Assembly (NCBI RefSeq): GCF_029428875.1
Contig: NZ_JAJSOO010000001.1
Location: 3,658,001 to 3,722,000, forward strand
Reading direction: 5' to 3'
Source of the DNA: Streptomyces sp. JH34
Lineage (GTDB): Bacteria > Actinomycetota > Actinomycetes > Streptomycetales > Streptomycetaceae
DNA: 64,000 nt
This document shows, piece by piece, positions 43,276-51,391 of the stretch (position 1 is its first letter; the number at the start of each line of letters is the position of its first letter). The notes beneath the pieces were generated by a model. The model searched no databases, had not been told where the DNA came from, and saw only the letters and a list, made by a program, of their open reading frames with translations. Both the position numbers and the translations under genes were made by a program.

Positions 43276-44130
43276 TCACCCTTCGGCTTGCCGGTAAACG
43301 ATGGTGGTGCTGCCCACGACGATCCGCGAGCCGTCGCGGAGCGTAGCGCGGGTTGTGTGCTGCCCGTCTACCACGATGCCGTTGGTAGACCCGAGATCCT
43401 GGATCGTCGAGGGCGTTCCGGTCCGGATCTCACAGTGCCGGCGCGATACGCCGGGGTCGTCGATCCGCACGTCGGCGTCGGTGCTTCGTCCCATCACCAA
43501 CGTCGGGCGGGAGATCTGATGGCGGGTGCCGTTGATCTCGATCCAGCGCCGCACCTGGGCATCCGGCATGGGGCCGGAAGCGGCCGGCGGGCGCCGGTCG
43601 CTGGAAGGGCCGTTCGGACGCCCGGCGCCCTGCGGCGGGGCCGGGGGCATGGGCGGGGCGGAAGCCGGCGGGTAGCCGTAACCGCCCTGTCCTTGCGGTG
43701 CGGGCCGGCTCGGCTGGCCCTGGGGAGCGGGGCCGCCGTGCTGACCCTGTGACGAACTCGACGCCAAGGTCCGGCTGCGTACGCGGTAGAGACCCGTGTC
43801 GAGGTCGTCCGCCTTCTCCAGGTGGACCTTGATCGGTCCCATGAAGGTGTACCGCTGCTGCTTGGCGTAGTCACGTACGAGGCCGGACAGCTCGTCGCCG
43901 AGCTGGCCGGAGTACGGGCTGAGCCGCTCGAAGTCCGGGGTGCTGAGCTCGACGATGAAGTCGTTGGGCACGACGGTCCGCTCGCGGTTCCAGATCGAGG
44001 CGTTGTTGTCGCACTCGCGCTGGAGGGCTCCTGCGATCTCGACCGGCTGCACCTCGGACTTGAAGACCTTGGCGAAGGTGCCATTGACCAGACCCTCGAG
44101 ACGCTGCTCGAAACGCTTCATGACTCCCAT
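43276..44130 (-). CDS. fhaA: FHA-domain protein FhaA (DUF3662 plus FHA)
   Basis: Protein of 284 residues. The N-terminal DUF3662 domain (MGVMKRFEQRLEGLVNGTF to about 120) is joined by a Pro/Gly/Gln linker to an FHA domain (RPTLVMGRSTDAD, SRRHCEI, STNGIVVDG). First gene of the division-signalling operon. The start has GGAGG 6 nt upstream. In mycobacteria its homologue binds phosphorylated MviN-type flippase. Confidence 0.93.
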   Translation of the reverse strand: MGVMKRFEQRLEGLVNGTFAKVFKSEVQPVEIAGALQRECDNNASIWNRERTVVPNDFIVELSTPDFERLSPYSGQLGDELSGLVRDYAKQQRYTFMGPIKVHLEKADDLDTGLYRVRSRTLASSSSQGQHGGPAPQGQPSRPAPQGQGGYGYPPASAPPMPPAPPQGAGRPNGPSSDRRPPAASGPMPDAQVRRWIEINGTRHQISRPTLVMGRSTDADVRIDDPGVSRRHCEIRTGTPSTIQDLGSTNGIVVDGQHTTRATLRDGSRIVVGSTTIVYRQAEG

Positions 44131-44444
44131 GGGGCACCTCCTCCGATGTCGTCGTCCCTGTACTGCTTACTGATCGTATCCACGCGTCGGGAAATCGGCT
44201 GGTTCCCCTTGTCTGCACAGTGGATGAGTGTCACCTCTCACACGGATCGTAGAGGTGGCCTCCTGACAGTGTCCCGCACTCCGGGTGCACTCAGGAGGAG
44301 TGGGGCCGGGCTTTCCGCGTTCCCGGTTCCCCTCGCGAGTCCGGCGAAACAACGGATGTGAATCCACCCAGTCCAGCGTGCTAATCTTCCGTTGTCGCCA
44401 GGCGCTCGCACCACACGGTGAGAGAGTCTGAAAACACCACTCTT
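44131..44444. other. fhaA-tRNA-Leu intergenic region
   Basis: About 314 bp that should hold the fhaA operon promoter on the minus strand and the tRNA promoter (TAATCT at 44382-44387). No gene seen. Confidence 0.4.
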
Positions 44445-44527
44445 GCGCGAGTGGCGGAACGGCAGACGCGCTGGCTTCAGGTGCCAGTGTCCTTAGGGAC
44501 GTGGGGGTTCAAATCCCCCCTCGCGCA
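44445..44527 (+). tRNA. tRNA-Leu (CAG)
   Basis: Acceptor GCGCGAG with CTCGCGC, anticodon CAG in CTTCAGGTG, a long variable arm and T arm GGGGTTCAAATCCCC; discriminator A. Class II, 83 nt. CCA is not encoded. Confidence 0.95.
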
Positions 44528-44566
44528 CAACGGGTAGTCGCTTGCGGCCACCAGGTTGGTTCGACA

Positions 44567-44602
44567 GAACCCCCGCACCGGAGAGATCCGGTGCGGGGGT
44601 TC
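44567..44602 (+). terminator. Terminator of tRNA-Leu
   Basis: Perfect 16-bp stem (44567-44582 with 44587-44602), loop GAGA, then CTTCGTT. Confidence 0.88.
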
Positions 44603-44603
44603 T

Positions 44604-44938
44604 TCGTTGTGCGGTGGACCGTGCCGTGTGTCGGTACGCAGGCCGCGCAGGCGAATTTTCCGCAGACTCTTCGATGTGGCTGATGCCGGCGAGTTCGGGT
44701 CGGCGTGCACTTCGGGCGCCTTGTGAGATGACTCCGCTCGCTGTATCGGAAACGCCCGTGATGCGTGGCGGCTCCCTGACGGTGCCGGGCGGACTGGGCG
44801 TGCGTCACGGGTGCTGTGATGAAGCACGCACCTGGTGCGGAAGCATGGGCGATGTCGACCGCTGTTTCACGTGAAACACGCCGGATCCGCACCAAAGGGG
44901 TGTTTGGCGCGGATCGGCTGCCGGGGCGTCGTGCAGGC
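44604..44938. other. Gap between tRNA-Leu and azoreductase, with parS
   Basis: About 335 bp with no defensible gene. The only clear element is the parS at 44864. Confidence 0.45.
44864..44877. promoter_or_regulatory. parS site near tRNA-Leu
   Basis: Perfect GTTTCACGTGAAAC, intergenic, about 32 kb to the right of oriC. Confidence 0.93.
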
Positions 44939-45000
44939 GAGTTCGGGCGACTCCGGGCGTGGCTTCAGGCGGCTTCAGGCGACTTCATGCCGCTTCATGC
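44939..45000. repeat. Degenerate 10-bp tandem repeat
   Basis: Six consecutive units resembling GCTTCAGGCG or ACTTCATGCC with a strict 10-bp period, ending at the azoreductase stop codon (minus strand). Likely slippage. Confidence 0.6.
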
Positions 45001-45606
45001 GACGAGGCGTGCCGCGAGGGCCTTGGCCTTCTCCGCGGCGTCGGTGAACGCCTGAGTGCGGGACGCCTCGGCGAGCGGGATGAGCTCGGCCATCTCGGGC
45101 TTCGAGTGGGCCAGGGTCAACTCCGGCACGATGAAGTCCACTTCGGCCCCGAGCATGCCGGTCAGTACCTTCTCCAGGTAGTTCTGGACGAACTCGAAGT
45201 CCTCGCGCGGGGTGCCCGGGGCGTAAGAACCGCCGCGGCTGGCCACGACAGTGATCGGTGTGCCGGCGACAGGGCCCTCCGGGCCCGCGTTGTGGCCGAC
45301 GATGATCACTTGGTCCAGCCACGCCTTCAAGGTGGACGGGATGGAGAAGTTGTACATCGGTGCGCCGATGAGTACGGCGTCCGCTGCGGCCAGTTCGGCG
45401 GAGAGTTCCCCGCGCAGCGCGTCCTCGGCGCCGGCAGCCACTGCCGATGCGTCCAGGTGGGGCAGCGGGTCGGCTGCGAGGTCGCGGTACACGACCTTCC
45501 CGTCGGGGTGCTGCTCGCGCCATGCCGCGACGAAGGCGGCGGTGACCTCGCGCGATGTGGAGCCCTGAGGGAAGACGGCGGAGTCGAGGTGCAGGAGCGT
45601 GGCCAT
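44995..45606 (-). CDS. azoR: FMN-dependent NADH-azoreductase
   Basis: Flavodoxin-fold protein of 203 residues. FMN-loop LHLDSAVFPQGSTSRE, the APMYNFSIPSTLKAWLDQ loop and the SRGGSYAPGTP motif match AzoR-type quinone/azo reductases. They reduce quinones and azo bonds with NADH. It is divergent from an HxlR regulator with a palindromic operator between, so it is probably induced by quinone-like stress. Confidence 0.93.
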   Translation of the reverse strand: MATLLHLDSAVFPQGSTSREVTAAFVAAWREQHPDGKVVYRDLAADPLPHLDASAVAAGAEDALRGELSAELAAADAVLIGAPMYNFSIPSTLKAWLDQVIIVGHNAGPEGPVAGTPITVVASRGGSYAPGTPREDFEFVQNYLEKVLTGMLGAEVDFIVPELTLAHSKPEMAELIPLAEASRTQAFTDAAEKAKALAARLVA

Positions 45607-45694
45607 GGGGATCTCCGTGGGAGTCGGAAAAGTGACTGCGCAGGCTCCCGGAAGGCGGTCTTCACGACCGTGAGCGCGAGTCCGTTTTTAAGTG

Positions 45695-45722
45695 CGTAGC
45701 TATGTATAACATAGCTGCTTAC
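45695..45722. promoter_or_regulatory. Operator between azoR and the HxlR gene
   Basis: Perfect inverted repeat AGCTATGT-ATA-ACATAGCT (45698-45716), with further matched bases outward, in an AT-rich stretch unusual for this genome. Placed between two divergent genes. Confidence 0.75.
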
Positions 45723-45762
45723 TTTTAATTAGCTCCCAACGTCGACGCAGTACCCTGGGGTC

Positions 45763-46107
45763 ATGGCGGATCACAGCGAGCAGGCCTGTCGGCGGGTGGA
45801 TGCGAGCATCACTCGCGTCTTCGAGCTGTTCGGGAAGCGCTGGACGGGCCCGATCGTCTCGGTGCTGATGCGGCAGCCGGTGCACTTCGCGGATCTGCGC
45901 CGGGCGATTCCGGGCATCAGTGAGCGGATGCTTTCGGACCGGTTGTCCGAGCTGGGGGCTGCCGGTCTCGTGGTGCGCGAGGTCGACGAAGGGCCCCCGT
46001 TGAGGGTCTCTTACCGGCTGACGGAGGCCGGTGCCGCCATGGAGCCCGCGCTCAAGGAGCTCGGCCGGTGGGCGGATGCCTATCTGGGTGAGCCCGGGGG
46101 TTGCTGA
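45763..46107 (+). CDS. HxlR family transcriptional regulator
   Basis: Winged-helix protein of 114 residues. The N-terminal cysteine (C9 in SEQACRRVDA) is typical of thiol-sensing members. LFGKRWTGPIVSVLM and the winged FADLRRAIPGISERMLSDRL are present. It most likely represses azoR and itself and is released by electrophiles. ATG at 45763. Confidence 0.93.
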   Translation: MADHSEQACRRVDASITRVFELFGKRWTGPIVSVLMRQPVHFADLRRAIPGISERMLSDRLSELGAAGLVVREVDEGPPLRVSYRLTEAGAAMEPALKELGRWADAYLGEPGGC

Positions 46108-46135
46108 ACGGCCGCTGGAGCCCCGGCTGGGGCTA

Positions 46136-46585
46136 TCAGGGTGAAGGAGATTCCCCCGTCGAGTTGTAGCGCAGCAGGTACTGCGCGAACTGCTCGAGAT
46201 CGCCCGACGTCCACTCTCCGAGGCGTTCCCTGTAGGCGGCCCGCCGACTGGCCTGGGTGGATGCGAGTGCCTCGGTGCCGGCGGCGGTGGGGTGCAGCAC
46301 CTGGATCCGCTGGTCGTCCGGGTCGGGGCGACGCTCGACCAGGCCGAGCTTCTCGAGCGTCGCGACCTGCCGGCTGACCGTCGACTTGTCCAGCATGTAA
46401 TGCGCGGCCAGATCGGTCGCGCGGCAGCCGTGCCGGTAGTCGATGTGCGCGAGCAACGTGTACGGGACCAGTGGCAGATCCGGGTGGAGCCGGGCTGCGG
46501 TCGACCGTGCGCGGCGTGCGAAAGCGGTCAGCTCGCGCTGGATGACTTCCAGCGCCTCCTCGCGGTCCCGGGGAGTCTCCGTCAC
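46136..46585 (-). CDS. MarR family transcriptional regulator
   Basis: Protein of 149 residues with a winged helix (ATDLAAHYMLDKSTVSRQVA) and wing (ERRPDPDDQRIQVL). It starts at GTG 46585, behind GAGAAGG. It is divergent from a membrane protein gene with a perfect GTTGTA-TGC-TACAAC repeat between, which is a typical MarR operator. Confidence 0.92.
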   Translation of the reverse strand: MTETPRDREEALEVIQRELTAFARRARSTAARLHPDLPLVPYTLLAHIDYRHGCRATDLAAHYMLDKSTVSRQVATLEKLGLVERRPDPDDQRIQVLHPTAAGTEALASTQASRRAAYRERLGEWTSGDLEQFAQYLLRYNSTGESPSP

Positions 46586-46609
46586 ATGGATCACCTTCTC
46601 GAAAATGTA

Positions 46610-46624
46610 GTTGTATGCTACAAC
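46610..46624. promoter_or_regulatory. MarR-type operator
   Basis: Perfect inverted repeat GTTGTA-TGC-TACAAC (46610-46615 with 46619-46624); a further GTTGTA occurs about 20 bp on. Located between the divergent marR-like gene and the membrane protein gene. Confidence 0.75.
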
Positions 46625-46667
46625 GAATGTGGGAGTTGTAAAAGCCAACTATCGGAGGAGTCGTCGA

Positions 46668-47741
46668 ATGTCCGCAGGTCCGAGCTCCGCCTCCGGCTCA
46701 ACCGCCGGTGCGCTGCGTCATGTGCTCAGTCATCTCGTCACGCCACTGCTGATGTGCGTCGGTATGGGGCTTGCCTATCTGGGTGCCTTCCACGCCCCGG
46801 CGCCGCACGACCTGCGGGTGGACGTCGTCGGCTCCGGAGCAAGCGCGCAGGTGCTCGCGCAGACCTTGCAGGACAAGGGGCACGGCGCGTTGAGTGTGCG
46901 TACCGTAGCGGACCGCGACATCGCGGTGAACCACCTGAGGACCCAGCAGAGCTACGGCGCCTACGTGCCGGGCGGCGAGCCCGAACTCATGGTGGCCACC
47001 GCCTCGTCCGACACCAGCGCGACGGTCGTCCAGAAGGTCTTCACCCAAGTTGCCGCAGCTCAGGGTGCGCCTCTCCAGGTCACGGACGTCGAGCCCACGG
47101 CTGACGGCGATCCGACCGGGCAGGGAATCTTCTTCCTGCTGGTGGCGGTCAGTATCGGCTCCTATGCGTCGGTCGCGGTGATAGGCGGCGCGGGCGCGGT
47201 GCTGGCGCTGCGGATCAGGGCCGGACTGGCGATCGCCACCTCGCTCGTCGTGAGCGCGATCGGCGCCGCGTTCGCGGGGCCTGTGTTCAACCTCGTGGAC
47301 CAGGGGCTCGGTGGCCTGTGGGCGATGGCGTGGCTCTACTCGGCGGGCATCCTCCTGATCGGGGTCGGACTGCACACCTTCCTCAAGCGGTGGACCACGC
47401 TCGGCGTCATGCTGCTCTTCGTCATGCTCAACTTCACGAGCTCGGGCGGCATCTTCCGGCCCGAACTCCAGCCGGGGTTCTTCGGAGCCCTGCACTCCTT
47501 CTGGAACGGTGCGGGTTTCGTCGAAGGGGTACGCAGCCACGTGTACTTCGGTGGGCATGCCCTTGGCGGGCATCTGCTGGTGCTGTTCCTGTGGTTCGTG
47601 GCGGGGCTTGGAGTCGTGGTGGTGGCGGGCCTGGCCGAGGCGCGGCGACGCCGCGAGGCTGCTGAGAGGGCACACGACGCGGCCGTCCTGCGCGCCGCCG
47701 CCGGAGCCGAGGAGGAGATGGAGGAGGCGGTCGCGGTGTGA
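46668..47741 (+). CDS. Polytopic membrane protein, ABC-2/YhgE-like
   Basis: Protein of 357 residues with an N-terminal helix (VTPLLMCVGMGLAYLGAF), a large outer loop (about 40-155) and five to six membrane helices, ending in an Ala/Glu-rich cytoplasmic tail. This is the layout of ABC-2/YhgE-Pip membrane components, though no ATPase gene accompanies it. ATG at 46668 follows GGAGGAG. It is probably controlled by the divergent MarR protein; substrate unknown. Confidence 0.8.
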   Translation: MSAGPSSASGSTAGALRHVLSHLVTPLLMCVGMGLAYLGAFHAPAPHDLRVDVVGSGASAQVLAQTLQDKGHGALSVRTVADRDIAVNHLRTQQSYGAYVPGGEPELMVATASSDTSATVVQKVFTQVAAAQGAPLQVTDVEPTADGDPTGQGIFFLLVAVSIGSYASVAVIGGAGAVLALRIRAGLAIATSLVVSAIGAAFAGPVFNLVDQGLGGLWAMAWLYSAGILLIGVGLHTFLKRWTTLGVMLLFVMLNFTSSGGIFRPELQPGFFGALHSFWNGAGFVEGVRSHVYFGGHALGGHLLVLFLWFVAGLGVVVVAGLAEARRRREAAERAHDAAVLRAAAGAEEEMEEAVAV

Positions 47742-47988
47742 CCGCCGTCCCGGGGCCTGCCGACCGCCGGACTGTGTGGGCGGCGGGCGGTGCGGTGTGG
47801 GCAGTGCGGTAGAGGCTGGGCGGTGTGGACCACGCGGGGGACTCGCGGCCCGTCGGCGATGTTGTCCACAGTCAGGATCTCAACCTGTCCACAGGGGAGG
47901 ACGGTTGTCGCGCCACGGCTGTACCGTCGTCCGCAGTTGATGTCGGTCGGACAGAACTGCCGGACGAAGGCGGGGGAGGCGGCGCACC
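47742..47988. other. Gap before the DUF2252 gene, with DnaA boxes
   Basis: About 247 bp without a gene. It holds TTGTCCACA at 47862-47870 and CTGTCCACA at 47885-47893, 23 bp apart on the same strand. Confidence 0.55.
47862..47893 (+). promoter_or_regulatory. Pair of DnaA boxes upstream of the DUF2252 gene
   Basis: One perfect (TTGTCCACA) and one near-perfect (CTGTCCACA) box in tandem, about 100 bp before the start of the gene. Confidence 0.65.
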
Positions 47989-49461
47989 ATGGCCGAGGTC
48001 GAAGCGACGGTGCCGGCACAGCGGGCGGCGTCGGACGAGCGCATCCCGGTTGTCCGGGGCTTCGCACGGCGCGTGGCCGGCGGAGTGAAGTCGTCCGGAC
48101 TCGGGTCGACGCCCCCGACAGAGGGGTCTCCGAAGGCGGCGGGCAAGGCACTGAGGCTCAAGGTGTCCCGGTCCGATCACAGTGCCCTGGTCCTGCCCGC
48201 CGGAAGGCCGGACGCGGTACAGGCGGTCGAGGAGTCGAATCAGGGCAGGGTGCCCGGTCTGACGCCGATACGGGTGGGGCGCATGGCGGCAACACCCTTC
48301 GCCTTCCTGCGTGGTTCGGCAGGCTTGATGGCACATGACCTGATGGGCACGCCGGTCACGGGTGTGGGTGCCCAGCTCTGTGGTGACGCGCACGCTGCCA
48401 ACTTCGGCCTGTACGGGGACGCGCGCGGCAATCTGGTCATCGATCTCAACGACTTCGACGAAACCGTCTTCGGCCCGTGGGAGTGGGACCTCAAGCGGCT
48501 CGCCACCTCTCTGGTGCTCGCGGGCCGGGAAGCGGGGGCGGACGAGGACACCTGCCGGCAGGGCGCCTACGACACGGTGGGCGCGTACAGACGCACGATG
48601 CGTCTGCTGGCCAGGCTTTCCGCACTCGACGCCTGGAACGCCATCGCTGACGAGGAACTCGTCTCCCACACCGACGCGCGAGACCTGCTGGGGACGCTGG
48701 AGCGGGTGTCCGCCAAGGCGCGCAACAACACGAGCGCCCGCTTCGCGGCGCGGTCCACGGAGGAATGCGAGGACGGTGGTCGTCGGTTCGTCGACGCACC
48801 GCCTGTGCTGCGCCGTGTGCCCGACGCCGAAGCGGCCGCTGTCGCGACGGGGCTCGAGGGATACCTCGGGACCGTTTCGGAGGACAGGGCGCCGCTTCTC
48901 GCCCGCTACGCGATCCATGACGTCGCGTTCAGGGTGGTGGGCACGGGGAGCGTGGGGACCCGGTCGTATGTGGTGCTGTTGCTCGACCACCGCGGGGAGC
49001 CGCTGGTGCTGCAGGTGAAGGAAGCCCGTCCCTCTGCGCTCTCCCCTTATCTTCCGCAGGTCGGTTTCGAGGTGCCGGAGGTGGCGCACGAGGGGCGTCG
49101 GGTGGTGCTCGGACAGAAGCGGATGCAGGTCGTCAGCGACATACTGCTCGGCTGGGCCGAGGTCGACGGCAGGCCCTATCAGGTGCGCCAGTTCAGGAAT
49201 CGCAAAGGCAGTGTGGATCCGGCCGCGCTCGCGGCGGACCAGGTGGACGACTACGGGCGGATGACTGGAGCGCTTCTGGCCCGGGCCCACGCGCACAGCG
49301 CCGACCCCCGGCTGCTCGCCGGGTACTGCGGCAAGAACACCGAGCTGGACACGGCGGTGGCGGACTTCGCCGTGGCGTACGCGGACCGGACGGAAGCGGA
49401 CCACGCCGAGCTCGTCCGGGCCGTGCGAGCCGGGCGAATAAGGGCCGAGCTCGGCGTCTGA
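47989..49461 (+). CDS. DUF2252 family protein
   Basis: Protein of 490 residues. It contains the family core Q-L-C-GDAHAANFG, then VIDLNDFDETVFGPWEWDLK and the YVVLLLDHR strand, which resemble the catalytic Asp/Asn pattern of aminoglycoside phosphotransferase-like folds. The reaction is unknown. ATG at 47989 lies behind GGGGGAGG. It is the first of three co-directional genes with the J-domain and rhodanese genes. Confidence 0.88.
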   Translation: MAEVEATVPAQRAASDERIPVVRGFARRVAGGVKSSGLGSTPPTEGSPKAAGKALRLKVSRSDHSALVLPAGRPDAVQAVEESNQGRVPGLTPIRVGRMAATPFAFLRGSAGLMAHDLMGTPVTGVGAQLCGDAHAANFGLYGDARGNLVIDLNDFDETVFGPWEWDLKRLATSLVLAGREAGADEDTCRQGAYDTVGAYRRTMRLLARLSALDAWNAIADEELVSHTDARDLLGTLERVSAKARNNTSARFAARSTEECEDGGRRFVDAPPVLRRVPDAEAAAVATGLEGYLGTVSEDRAPLLARYAIHDVAFRVVGTGSVGTRSYVVLLLDHRGEPLVLQVKEARPSALSPYLPQVGFEVPEVAHEGRRVVLGQKRMQVVSDILLGWAEVDGRPYQVRQFRNRKGSVDPAALAADQVDDYGRMTGALLARAHAHSADPRLLAGYCGKNTELDTAVADFAVAYADRTEADHAELVRAVRAGRIRAELGV

Positions 49462-49520
49462 GCGGGTTCCGACACCACCGTGTGTGTTCGTGGTGCCTTC
49501 CGTGGCCATACGCTGGACGG

Positions 49521-50528
49521 GTGACCCACGAAGCCGCCGGGGTGCCCACCTCCCGGAACGACGAAGACCGGCAGAACCAGGACCGGCAGGACGACCCGCA
49601 GCACGCGCAGGGCGCGGCGCGGGAAGACGACCTGCACGTGGATCCGCACGGCGCGGAGCAGGCGGCTTCTGCCTCCGGTGATGCCGCCGGTGATCCCACT
49701 GCCGGCGCGGGCGACGGGGTGAGCGGTGACGCGGCGACTGGTGAGAACGGTGCTCCTCGGCCCGAGGAGCGCCTCGCCAAGGCAGTCCGGGTCGCGGAGC
49801 AGGCGCTGATCGAGTTCGAGATCGCGGTGGAGACCTTCCGGGTCGAGGTGGAGAACTTCTCCCGGTTGCATCACCAGAAGCTCGGTCCGATGTATGCGCG
49901 CCTCGACGAGTTGGACGCGCAGATCGCGGAGGCACGGGCCGCGAAGTCCGGCGATCCCGAGGATCTGCGCAAGGCGCAGGAGGCGCGGGCCATCGTCATG
50001 CCGATGCCTGGTGTCGATGAGCTCTTCCACGACTGGATGGACTCGGACGGGCTCTCGCCCGAGGCTTCGGCCATGCTCACCGAGCAGCCCGTCCGACCGC
50101 CGAAGCGGGTCAGGCCGGGCGAGGAGGCTCGCAAGCTCTACCGCGAGCTGGCCCGTCAGGCCCACCCGGACCTGGCACCGGACGAGAAGGAGCGCACACG
50201 GCGGGATGAGTTCATCGCTCGTGTGAACGCGGCCTACGGACGTGGCGACGTGGCGTTGCTCAAGGAGCTGGCTGCCGAATGGGCGGCGGGCCCTGTGGCG
50301 TCCGAGCTGCGCTTGAGCGAGAGCGAGGAGCTCTACGCGCGGCTGGAGTGGCTGAGCCGCCGTAAGGAACTGCTCACGGTTCTGGCCCAGGAGCTGGAGG
50401 AGAGCGCGATCGGCTCGATGCTGAGGATGGCTCCGGACGACCCCGACACGTTGCTGGACGACATCGGGGAGAAGCTTCTGGCAGAGGTCGCCCAGCGGGA
50501 AGACGAGCTGGCGGGGCTGGTGCAGTAG
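49521..50528 (+). CDS. J-domain-containing protein
   Basis: Protein of 335 residues. The N-terminal 85 residues are disordered (Asp/Gln/Gly/Ala); a coiled helical domain follows (about 90-150). A compact J domain lies at about 205-250 (LYRELARQAHPDLAPDEKER, with the HPD motif intact), then a long helical C-terminus. It should stimulate an Hsp70 partner; the Gly-Phe and zinc parts of DnaJ are absent. GTG at 49521. Confidence 0.85.
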   Translation: MTHEAAGVPTSRNDEDRQNQDRQDDPQHAQGAAREDDLHVDPHGAEQAASASGDAAGDPTAGAGDGVSGDAATGENGAPRPEERLAKAVRVAEQALIEFEIAVETFRVEVENFSRLHHQKLGPMYARLDELDAQIAEARAAKSGDPEDLRKAQEARAIVMPMPGVDELFHDWMDSDGLSPEASAMLTEQPVRPPKRVRPGEEARKLYRELARQAHPDLAPDEKERTRRDEFIARVNAAYGRGDVALLKELAAEWAAGPVASELRLSESEELYARLEWLSRRKELLTVLAQELEESAIGSMLRMAPDDPDTLLDDIGEKLLAEVAQREDELAGLVQ

Positions 50529-50573
50529 CGTTCCGGATGACTCTGGCGCGTACGTACGAGAGAAGGCTTACCC

Positions 50574-50918
50574 ATGAATTTCGCTCCGGTGCCATCGGTG
50601 GACGTCGCGGCGGTTCCGTCGGACGGCTTCGTGCTGGACGTCCGTGAGGACGACGAGTGGGCAGCCGGGCACGTCGATAATGCGCTGCACATTCCCATGA
50701 GCGACTTCGTGGGCCGTTTCGGCGAACTGACCGAGGCGGCCGACGACGGTCGGCGCGTGCATGTGATGTGCCGCGTCGGAGGACGGTCCGCCCAGGTCAC
50801 CCAGTACCTCGTGCAGCAGGGCATCGACGCGGTGAACATCAACGGCGGCATGTTGGCCTGGGACGGCGCGGGGCGTCCGATGACCGCGGATACCGGGAAT
50901 TCGGCTTTCGTCCTCTGA
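50574..50918 (+). CDS. Rhodanese-like domain protein
   Basis: Single rhodanese domain of 114 residues: VLDVREDDEWAAGHV, then HIPMSDF and the active-site loop with nucleophile Cys in MCRVGGRSAQV. It probably transfers sulfane sulfur. ATG at 50574, AGAAGG upstream. Confidence 0.93.
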   Translation: MNFAPVPSVDVAAVPSDGFVLDVREDDEWAAGHVDNALHIPMSDFVGRFGELTEAADDGRRVHVMCRVGGRSAQVTQYLVQQGIDAVNINGGMLAWDGAGRPMTADTGNSAFVL

Positions 50919-51391
50919 GGCTGCAGCTACAGACCTCCGCCGTCGCCCGAGGATGCCCGAGGAGGGTTCCCTCGCCGACGCCTGACATTGCTCCGGGCGG
51001 TCGGTCAGAGCCGCGGCCCACCTCAGCCGCCGTACCGGGAGCCCGCCGTGGCGAACCCGTCCTTCCGGTTGCCGCAGGAGCCCCGGGAGCCCCGGGAGCC
51101 CCGGGAGCCCCGGGAGCCCGCACAAGCCCCTGCGGCTGCCGTTCTGCCCACCGCCGTGTTCCTGTGTCTTTCCGTACCTGCATGTCCCCGTGACCGCCGT
51201 GCTGCCCGCGCAGTTCGATGACGCGGCTTACGCCGACGTCGCTCTTTGCGGTGGGCCAGCACGGACGGGACCCTGCGTGGGCCCGCGCCCACGAGGCACG
51301 AAGCGTCGGAACGGCCGGCACGTGCGGGCATCGGGCTGTGCCCGTACGCCCAGGGCAGCAGGGGACACGAGTGGGGAACCCACTCGGGCCG
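50919..51391. other. Gap between rhodanese and paaE, with a 9-bp repeat
   Basis: About 473 bp. No gene with a good ribosome site. The only structure I see is the CCCCGGGAG repeat at 51081-51116. Confidence 0.45.
51081..51116. repeat. 9-bp minisatellite CCCCGGGAG, four units
   Basis: Four perfect tandem copies, flanked by partial ones (CAGGAG before, CCCGCAC after). Being a multiple of three, length changes would keep frame if coding; on the minus strand it would read Ala-Pro-Gly repeats. Confidence 0.9.

Noticed and set aside
47872..49935. Minus-strand frame of 687 codons opposite the DUF2252 gene
   Set aside because: Arg/Pro/His-rich shadow; the plus-strand gene has clear family motifs.
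50988..51221. Short frame through the 9-bp repeat reading Pro-Arg-Glu units
   Set aside because: No ribosome site; the protein is just the repeat translated.
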